From assembly GCF_003660455.1 (NCBI RefSeq), contig NZ_QZVR01000007.1:62001-126000 (forward strand): a DNA stretch of 64,000 nt. The letters are read 5' to 3'. The stretch is from Nocardioides ferulae (GTDB taxonomy: Bacteria > Actinomycetota > Actinomycetes > Propionibacteriales > Nocardioidaceae). Positions 57,945 to 64,000 of this stretch are shown here, in pieces. A program made the position numbers and the translations under genes. The notes under the pieces were generated by a model. It searched no databases. It was not told where the DNA came from and saw nothing but the letters and a program-made list of their open reading frames with translations. The stretch's first letter is position 1. Each line of letters starts with the position of its first letter.

Positions 57945-59029
57945 TGCTCCACCTCCACTGGGTCCATCAGCTCGAGTTCGATTCCCTCCTCGAGCGCGAT
58001 GAGAGGCAGCCTCTGGTTGATGCGATCCCACAGTGTGGCGGTGTGAGGACGCAGGTCCTTCTTCACGGGATAGGTGAAGACCTCACGGATGTTGTCCGCG
58101 GCGAACGTGGCTCGAGCTTCCTTGCCAACGACTTCAACCGAGGTCGCCTCGTAGTCGTCGATCTCGTGTTCTACGAGGAGGCCTATGTCGGCCATCTCAG
58201 CACCGAGCGCCGACACAGCCTCCGACATCGGCACAGGCTCATCCGCGCGTTGGCGCGTCGTCCACATCTGCGCGAAGCGCCCGGCTAGGCCAAGACCCTC
58301 CTCGTGCACGTCAAGGCGCACGCGGAGCACCTTCCTGACAACCTCGTGTCCGGGGCCGCGTGAGGACGAGACAGTGTCCCAGAACTTCGCTGTCGCGCTC
58401 TTGGCTTCAGTAATGATGGCCTGCAGGTATGCCGAGTCCGCTGCCTGCCTCTTGTCGAAGGACACGTGCCAGAAGGTCGGCTTCTGCCCTGCAGGACGCC
58501 GACCGTTCTGCTCGCGCCACGCCTTCTCGGTTTCCTCAAGGGCCCTCTGCTCGATGATGCTGCGCGCGCGTACACAGCGCAGAAGCAGCGCTACAGGATC
58601 GTGATTGCCGATCACCTCGGTGGTGATCAGGAAGCGTGGGTCGCTGGACTCAGCTTTCGAGAAGTAGAAGCCGAGCCTGAACTCGCTTTCGGCCGCCCAG
58701 TCCGACAGGGGGATGATCTCCGACTTTTCATTGATAGCCCGCGGATGCGCCCCTACCTGCCCGGACTGGAGCACCAGCCCGATGAACCCCGGTCGTTCCA
58801 CCACATCGAGGATCGACAGCGTCAGCGGTCGTGGCTCCGCAGCGGTGGGGTCCGGTCTTCGTTGCCGGATTGGGATGAAGAGCGCACCCTCCAGGCTCAG
58901 CAAATTGAGCACGTCAGCGATGTGCGAAGCGGTGTCGGAGCCCACATTCACCTGCTCCGGCTCGACGCCCTTGTGCTTCGACCCGCGCCAAGCCTGCACC
59001 GAGTAGACCCTGAAGCCGTACCTAGCCAT
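57902..59029 (-). CDS. hypothetical soluble protein (unknown, defence-island context)
   Basis: This is a 375-residue protein from ATG 59029, with GAGGGGG nine bases upstream. No signal or membrane helix is seen. It begins with a strand-rich domain (MARYGFRVYSVQAW) and has a central helical basic region (ARSIIEQRALEETEKAWREQ). Its C-terminus is acidic. I recognise no family. It is followed with a 43-nt overlap by a four-helix membrane protein. It lies downstream of, and on the same strand as, a type I restriction operon. GC content is below the window average, as expected for horizontally moved defence genes. Confidence 0.75.
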   Translation of the reverse strand: MARYGFRVYSVQAWRGSKHKGVEPEQVNVGSDTASHIADVLNLLSLEGALFIPIRQRRPDPTAAEPRPLTLSILDVVERPGFIGLVLQSGQVGAHPRAINEKSEIIPLSDWAAESEFRLGFYFSKAESSDPRFLITTEVIGNHDPVALLLRCVRARSIIEQRALEETEKAWREQNGRRPAGQKPTFWHVSFDKRQAADSAYLQAIITEAKSATAKFWDTVSSSRGPGHEVVRKVLRVRLDVHEEGLGLAGRFAQMWTTRQRADEPVPMSEAVSALGAEMADIGLLVEHEIDDYEATSVEVVGKEARATFAADNIREVFTYPVKKDLRPHTATLWDRINQRLPLIALEEGIELELMDPVEVEQWLVDSTFDRSSMA

Positions 59030-59270
59030 CTCCAAGAACCCCCTCTCCCCCAACCCTGCTGTCGGGGTTCTCCGATGCCTGTGTGCCGTAGTCCTGCCAC
59101 CGCCCCGTGCCGGCTGGTAGGTGGTCCGATGACCAGGCTCAGCGCGTCAGCATCGATCCACAGTCTGGCGGCATTCGCCGACGAAGCACGTGATCTCGTG
59201 CAGTGTCGCCTGAGGGCCTTGCGCCTACAACCGGGAGCGAAGCAGACGGGGTCACAGCGATCGCGCTTAG

Positions 59271-62200
59271 TCAGGCAGTCGACGGCTCGTCGATCGCCGC
59301 CTCGTAGAAGGCATCTGCCAGCGCGATGACGACGCCGTTGACCCCAGGACCGTCGCTGAAGAAGTAGTCGGCCATGGTGTTGTGGGCGCCTTGGTTGTCG
59401 ATGACCGCTTCGGTGACCGCGGCCTGAAAGTCCTGAGACTCCAGGAACTGCTTCTTGGAGTTCACCTTGGTCTGCTTGACCAGGTCGGGGTACGCCAGCA
59501 GTCGTTGCACGAGGCCGTTGACGAACTCCCGGACCTGGGACTCGGTGAACGCCTCGGCGCCGAAGAGATCGTTCATCTTGTCGATGACCACTTGCAGGGC
59601 GACGTACTTCGGTTCCTTGCGCGTGCCGGTGCCCGCAGCGCCGATGCCCTTGAGTTGCCCGTCGCCGGTGAGGGAGATGTCCACCCACGTGCTCTTGGTG
59701 TGCTTGACGCCGACCAGGACGACGTCGGACAGGTCCACCGGCGCGAAGACGGTGGCCTCGCCGATGACACGCTCCAGCAGACGCAGGTAGATCGACAGCA
59801 TCTCCAGGTAGGGGTCGCCGTAGTCGACGATCTGGCTCATGAAGTCGTAAAGCCGCACGTAGGTGGAGACGTCCTTGCGGAAGAGGTCGAGCTCGTTGAG
59901 GGTGACCTTGTCGTCCTCCTCCAGCGCCCGCGCGTAGCGGCGGGCGAAGCCGTGCTGAGCCGGGCTGATCGCCGCGGAGAGCGCGTTGTTGCCCTTACGG
60001 GTGACCCACAGCTCGGCGACCCGGCGGACGTCGCCCTCGGTGTAGATGCCGGCCTGGGCGAGCTTGGTCGCCAGGTGCACCACGACGTAGGGGTCGGTCT
60101 CGGTCTCCAGGGTGGCGTTCCTGAAGTACGGCTCGAACGCGGCCTTGATGTCCTCAGGCTTGTTGACGAAGTCGATGACGAACGTCTTGCGCTTCAGCTC
60201 ACCGGCAGCGGTGCGGTAGGTGCGGTTGAGCCGCGACAGCGTCTGCACCGCGGTCACACCGGAGAGCCTCTTGTCGACATACATCGCCGAGAGAAGCGGC
60301 TGGTCGAACCCGGTCTGGAACTTATTGGCAACCAGCATGACCTTGTAGGTCTCGCCCTTGAACGCCGCCGCCAAGTCGGCCCCGGCGCCGGGGTTCATGT
60401 TCGCCTCGGTGAACTCATCGTCCTTGTCCGGTGCCGGCCCCCAGTCCTCGGCCCACACCTCGTCCTCGTCCAACCGCACCGAGCCGGAGAACGCGACCAG
60501 GGTCCGGTAGGAGTACGACGCGTCCTCGGCGGCCCGCTTGGCGATGTAGGCGTCGATGGCCTTCTTGTACTTCACCGCCGCCTTGCGCGAGTCGGTCACC
60601 ACCATCGCCTTCGCCTTGCCCTCCAGCAGGTGGGCGACGTTGGCGTGGAAGTGCTCGACGATGATCTGCACCTTCTGGCTGATGTTCGTGGGGTGCAGTC
60701 GCACCCACCGCATCAGGCCCTTGCGCGCGGCGCCCTCTTCGACCTCGCCGTCGCTCTCGGCGTTGCCGGCGATCTTCAGCGCGGTCTCGTAGGCCTGGTA
60801 GCCCTGGAGGACGTCGAGGATGTAGCCCTCCTCGATCGCCTGCTTCATCGAGTAGAGGTGGAACTCAGACGGCTTGCCGTCCGGGCCCTTGCGGCCGAAC
60901 AGTTCGAGGGTCTTGTTCTTCGGGGTGGCGGTGAAGGCGAGGTAGGAGATGTTCGGCGACTCCGCCCGCTCGGCCATCTCTGCGGCCAGCATCGTCTCGA
61001 CGTCGACCTCGCCGCCGTCCTCGATCTCCTTGAGCTCCTCGGCGGTGAGGACCTGCTTGAGCTTGGAGGAGATCTGCCCGGACTGCGACGAGTGCGCCTC
61101 GTCGGCGATGACAGCGAACTTCTTGCCCTTCAGGCCGGCGTCGGCTCGGATCTCCTCGAGCGCGTAAGGGAAGGTCTGCACGGTCACCGCGATGATCAGC
61201 TCGCCGTTCTTCAACGCGGTCGCGAGCAGGCTGGACTTGGACTTCGCGCCGGCCTTGCGGACGTCTTCGGGGCTGATCGTGGCGACGATCTTGCCGGTGC
61301 CGTCGATCTGCCGGATCGCATCTTGGAGCTGCCCGTCGAGGACGGTGCGGTCGACGACGACGATGACGGAGTCGAAGACCTTCACGTTGTCGACGTGCAG
61401 CCGGGCCAGCCGGTGCGCGGTCCACGCGATGGTGTTGGTCTTTCCCGACCCGGCCGAGTGCTCGATCAGGTAGCGCTGCCCGACACCCTCCTCGGCGACG
61501 GCGGCCACGATGTTGGTGACCGCCTCCCACTGGTGGAACCGGGGGAACAGCATGCTCGTGCGGCGCACCGAGGTGCCGGTGGCGACGTCCCACTCCTCCT
61601 TGGTCTCCACGATCATCAGCCGGCCGATGATCGTGAGCCAGGCGTCTTTTTGCCAGACCCGCTCCCACAGGTACGCCGTCGCCGACTGGCCATCGGAGCC
61701 GGGAGGGTTGCCGGCGCCGGCGTCGTGGCCGGTGTTGAACGGCAGGAAGTGGGTCTTCTCCCCTTCCAGCTTGGTAGTCATCGCCGCCAGGTCGTTGGAG
61801 ACTGCGAAGTGCACCAGCGCCCGGTGCCCGAACGACAACAGCGGCTCGGGCCGCCCGTTTGTCATCGGGTGGCGGTCCTTGCGGTACTGCTGGATCGCCT
61901 CGTCCAACGACTGGGTGAAGTGCGTCTTCAGCTCCACGGTCGCCACCGGGAGGCCGTTGACGAAGAACACCAGGTCGATGCTTCGCTGGTCCGCGGTGGA
62001 GAAGCGCACCTGCCGCATGACCCGCACCCGCATCGCCGCGTAGTGGGCGTTCGTCGTCTCGTTCAGGGTGGTCTCGGGACGGAACTGCGCCATCTTCAGC
62101 CGGCCGCCGCCGATGTACTGCACCCCGTTGCGCAGGATGTTCAGCGTGCCGCCGCCGTGTTCGAGCGGCTTGTCCAGTGCCGTGGTCAGCACGTCGAGGA

Positions 62201-62399
62201 ACTTGGCCTGCGACCCGGCCGCCTTCAGCGCCTTCTCGTACGCCGCCTGCTGTGTCTCCTCGAGCCAAGCGAACAGGTCCTCGGGAAACAGCGCCCGTTC
62301 CCGGTCGTAGCCGGCATCGTTGGCGGAGTACAGCCACCCGTGGGCCGCGAGGTGCTCGCAGATTTCGGTTTCGAAGACGACCTCGTTGTGGTCTGCCAT
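59271..62399 (-). CDS. hsdR: type I restriction endonuclease subunit R
   Basis: This is a 1042-residue motor and nuclease subunit. The N-terminal PD-(D/E)xK nuclease shows SIDLVFFVNGLPVATVELKT (Asp, then Glu-x-Lys). The translocase has Walker A EHSAGSGKTNT (about residue 315), the DEAH-type box VIADEAHSSQSG (about 435), FTATPKNKT, and a motif VI region (TVQTLSRLNRTYR). The C-terminal part is helical, for binding the methylase. ATG 62399 overlaps the DUF4268 stop by 4 nt. It cuts unmodified foreign DNA together with HsdS and HsdM; hsdM is not visible and presumably lies beyond the right edge. Confidence 0.95.
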   Translation of the reverse strand: MADHNEVVFETEICEHLAAHGWLYSANDAGYDRERALFPEDLFAWLEETQQAAYEKALKAAGSQAKFLDVLTTALDKPLEHGGGTLNILRNGVQYIGGGRLKMAQFRPETTLNETTNAHYAAMRVRVMRQVRFSTADQRSIDLVFFVNGLPVATVELKTHFTQSLDEAIQQYRKDRHPMTNGRPEPLLSFGHRALVHFAVSNDLAAMTTKLEGEKTHFLPFNTGHDAGAGNPPGSDGQSATAYLWERVWQKDAWLTIIGRLMIVETKEEWDVATGTSVRRTSMLFPRFHQWEAVTNIVAAVAEEGVGQRYLIEHSAGSGKTNTIAWTAHRLARLHVDNVKVFDSVIVVVDRTVLDGQLQDAIRQIDGTGKIVATISPEDVRKAGAKSKSSLLATALKNGELIIAVTVQTFPYALEEIRADAGLKGKKFAVIADEAHSSQSGQISSKLKQVLTAEELKEIEDGGEVDVETMLAAEMAERAESPNISYLAFTATPKNKTLELFGRKGPDGKPSEFHLYSMKQAIEEGYILDVLQGYQAYETALKIAGNAESDGEVEEGAARKGLMRWVRLHPTNISQKVQIIVEHFHANVAHLLEGKAKAMVVTDSRKAAVKYKKAIDAYIAKRAAEDASYSYRTLVAFSGSVRLDEDEVWAEDWGPAPDKDDEFTEANMNPGAGADLAAAFKGETYKVMLVANKFQTGFDQPLLSAMYVDKRLSGVTAVQTLSRLNRTYRTAAGELKRKTFVIDFVNKPEDIKAAFEPYFRNATLETETDPYVVVHLATKLAQAGIYTEGDVRRVAELWVTRKGNNALSAAISPAQHGFARRYARALEEDDKVTLNELDLFRKDVSTYVRLYDFMSQIVDYGDPYLEMLSIYLRLLERVIGEATVFAPVDLSDVVLVGVKHTKSTWVDISLTGDGQLKGIGAAGTGTRKEPKYVALQVVIDKMNDLFGAEAFTESQVREFVNGLVQRLLAYPDLVKQTKVNSKKQFLESQDFQAAVTEAVIDNQGAHNTMADYFFSDGPGVNGVVIALADAFYEAAIDEPSTA

Positions 62400-63358
62400 C
62401 ACAGGCCCCCGGTCTCGCTGGCTATCCGTGCGCGCTGTGTTGCCATCCGGAAGCGCTCCAGTGTGGCGATAAACCAGTCCATCAGTTCGTCGTGGGTGTC
62501 GAGCTGCATGACGTCGCCGCCTTCGATCCGGTCGACGTGGATCCGGCATGCCTTCTTGCCGGGCAACGGGTCGTAGGACAGCGGTGCTCCGAAGTCGGCG
62601 TCGAGCTGGTCTCGATGTGCAGCGATCCGCTCGAAACCTAAGCGGTTCTCCTCAGCATCGGAGGACCCGAAGTAGAGCTCGACCCGGGGACCGTTCCTGG
62701 TGAACACCAGCCCGTACCAGCCCACGGACGAGCCGAACGGGAGGGTGATCCAGCTGCCCTTCGCGCCCTTGGTCGACCGTGTCCACTCCGGGTGGCGCTC
62801 GCGAATCCGGCGCAGCAACTCAGTCCAGAACTCCAAATAGACCAGTTCTCGTTCGGTGCTCGGTGTCGCGGAGGTTTCCGCGTGCACCTGCTTCGTCCAC
62901 TCGTTCGGCTGCGCCACCACGCTGAACAGGGGCGCCGGCCGGCTGTCGTCAATCCGGACGGCCGTGATCTCCACCCCGAAGAAGCGGGTGTTCTCGTCCG
63001 TGCGTTCGTTGAGCCAGTCGAGGGCAGCCCGGTGTTCGTCGCGGAAGGACGGGGCGCACCACACGATGGTCTGCGGGTCGGTGCCGCCGGCATAGGTCAT
63101 GATCTGGCCCAGGTGGCCATGGTCGGTCTGCTCAAGCTGGTTCTCGACGATCACAACGTTGCCGGTGCCCACCTCTCTGCCGATCAGATCCAACGAGAAT
63201 CCGCCGACCGGGTGCTCGGCCGCGGTGAGTTCCAGCTCCATTCCCAGCACGTCAGCGAGCACGTCGGCGTTTTCCAGCATCCACTGCGTGAAGTCGTAGG
63301 CCTCGTGCTTCCACACCTCACGGACCGGGACAACCCGCAGCCTGCTCAGATCAGCCAT
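62399..63358 (-). CDS. DUF4268 domain-containing, nuclease-fold-like protein
   Basis: This is a 319-residue protein. The N-terminal part contains GGFSLDLIGREVGTGNVVIV followed by ENQLEQTDHGHLGQIMTYAG. That is a D...E-x-Q arrangement resembling the PD-(D/E)xK fold. The C-terminal part matches the DUF4268 type (helical, TELLRRIRERHPEW, then strands). It is inserted between hsdS and hsdR with overlapping stops and starts on both sides (TGATG at 63356-63360, ATGA at 62398-62401). It is therefore a fixed member of this restriction operon. Function unknown; it may be an extra nuclease or a modulator. Confidence 0.85.
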   Translation of the reverse strand: MADLSRLRVVPVREVWKHEAYDFTQWMLENADVLADVLGMELELTAAEHPVGGFSLDLIGREVGTGNVVIVENQLEQTDHGHLGQIMTYAGGTDPQTIVWCAPSFRDEHRAALDWLNERTDENTRFFGVEITAVRIDDSRPAPLFSVVAQPNEWTKQVHAETSATPSTERELVYLEFWTELLRRIRERHPEWTRSTKGAKGSWITLPFGSSVGWYGLVFTRNGPRVELYFGSSDAEENRLGFERIAAHRDQLDADFGAPLSYDPLPGKKACRIHVDRIEGGDVMQLDTHDELMDWFIATLERFRMATQRARIASETGGL

Positions 63359-64000
63359 CAGGCCACCTCGCTCTGTACGTCGATCTGCCCCGTGACCGCT
63401 GCCGTAATGAGCGCAGCACGGCGTTCCTTCGAGAGATCGATGAACCGCTCAGTCGCCGCGATGAGGGAGTCGATCTTGGTGGTCTGCTCGTCGAGGTACC
63501 TCGCGATGCGACGCTGCTCATCGAGCGGCGGGAGCGGAATGGGCGTGCGGGCGAGAGTGCCGAGGTTCAGACGACGGAACGTCGCTCCCATGATCTGGTA
63601 GTCCCAGTAGTCGGCGGTCTGACGAGACAGCAGCGCCCACACGACGAACCTCGTGTGTGCCAGCTCTGGCAGCAGCGCGACGCGGACCGTGTCTTGCGTC
63701 AGGTTCGCCCCCGCCAGGTCATCGGAAAGAACCGCCACCTTCCCATACGCAGGGCCGATCGATACAACGATGTCCCCGCCGCCCAAGACCGAGCGGTGAT
63801 ACACGCGCGCAATCTCGGCTGATGTGGTTCGTAGAGCGTCCCTCTCCGGCGAAGTCCCTTCACCCGTGATGTCTGACGGTCCGATGTAGGGAACCCCGCC
63901 CTCGACCGGCTCGCCTGCCTGCAGGATCCCGTACGTCATCGGACGCTGGCGATCAACCAGCCGCCGGAGGGGAACGGTGTCGTATCCATCCAGCGCATCC
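63358..64000 (-). CDS. hsdS: type I restriction specificity subunit S (C-terminal part, runs off the right edge)
   Basis: The visible 213 residues are the second target-recognition domain and helical spacer. They show VDRQRPMTYGIL and the conserved YIGPSDITGEG and GGGDIVVSIGPAYGKVAVLS-type strands. The diagnostic IPLPPLDEQRRIARYLDEQT helix follows, with a C-terminal AALITAAVTGQIDV. The subunit reads the bipartite DNA target for both methylation and cleavage. Its start and first recognition domain lie beyond the window. The stop overlaps the next gene's ATG by one base. Confidence 0.93.
   Translation of the reverse strand, partial: DALDGYDTVPLRRLVDRQRPMTYGILQAGEPVEGGVPYIGPSDITGEGTSPERDALRTTSAEIARVYHRSVLGGGDIVVSIGPAYGKVAVLSDDLAGANLTQDTVRVALLPELAHTRFVVWALLSRQTADYWDYQIMGATFRRLNLGTLARTPIPLPPLDEQRRIARYLDEQTTKIDSLIAATERFIDLSKERRAALITAAVTGQIDVQSEVA

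Noticed and set aside
57399..59029. Assignment of the two-gene module as Kiwa (KwaA membrane protein plus KwaB)
   Set aside because: Sizes are roughly similar, but the gene order is reversed and I could not recognise the DUF4868 features of KwaB in the soluble protein.
59030..59270. Possible small gene between hsdR and the unknown defence-island operon
   Set aside because: No frame has both a start with a ribosome binding site and coding-like composition; I see nothing certain in these 241 bases.

Overview
The window is very GC-rich DNA with strong third-position G/C bias. Its gene content points to an actinobacterium of the Nocardioides type: a mec-cysO-cysM / clpS / pncB block in the order known from mycobacteria, DUF3039, a CYTH-CHAD protein, an Rpf-like cell-wall lytic protein and a heliorhodopsin. 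Family names were assigned by reading the translated sequence; no database search was possible. No rRNA, tRNA or CRISPR array was seen. Coding density is high, many genes are joined by 4-nt start/stop overlaps, and several strong hairpins separate transcription units.

Layout. 1-4.2 kb: the start of an unknown gene, an ABC-2 exporter pair, and a divergent NarL-type two-component system. 4.2-12.4 kb: a metallo-beta-lactamase-fold hydrolase, a lipoprotein phosphodiesterase, the cysM-cysO-mec sulfur-carrier set for cysteine synthesis, NADP glutamate dehydrogenase, a Nudix hydrolase, DUF2017, clpS and pncB. 12.4-18.2 kb: a carbohydrate ABC importer operon (binding protein, two permeases, AGE-type sugar isomerase) with a divergent ROK repressor. 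18.3-21.7 kb: enoyl-CoA hydratase, a decayed AbiEi-like gene, a 54-bp perfect palindrome, and an ArsR-type regulator with an MFS exporter. 21.7-30.4 kb: 5'-nucleotidase, DUF1697, 4-hydroxyphenylpyruvate dioxygenase with a divergent Lrp/AsnC regulator, two tandem chemoreceptors and an IclR regulator.

30.5-45.5 kb: a DEAD/DEAH helicase with DUF3039, YqgE, TetR, a DUF3048 lipoprotein, a FabG-like reductase, a HIT protein, a secreted M15-like peptidase, a secreted glycerophosphodiesterase, a thioesterase-fold protein, CYTH-CHAD, an HTH protein fused to an ECF S-component-like membrane domain, and an Rpf/G5 protein. 45.6-57 kb: DinB with pentapeptide repeats, a secreted coiled-coil protein divergent from a heliorhodopsin, an alpha/beta hydrolase, an unexplained three-gene operon (624-aa membrane coiled-coil protein, uracil-DNA-glycosylase-like protein, unknown protein), an AraC/GyrI-like regulator, a cholesterol-oxidase-like GMC flavoprotein, and formate-tetrahydrofolate ligase bracketed by repeated hairpins.

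57.4-64 kb looks like a defence island: an unknown two-gene operon (375-aa soluble protein plus a small four-helix membrane protein), followed upstream by a type I restriction operon hsdS-DUF4268-hsdR that runs off the right edge. The best candidates for undescribed biology are the two-gene membrane module beside the restriction system, the heliorhodopsin and its divergent partner, the three-gene operon with the UDG-like protein, and the large palindrome.
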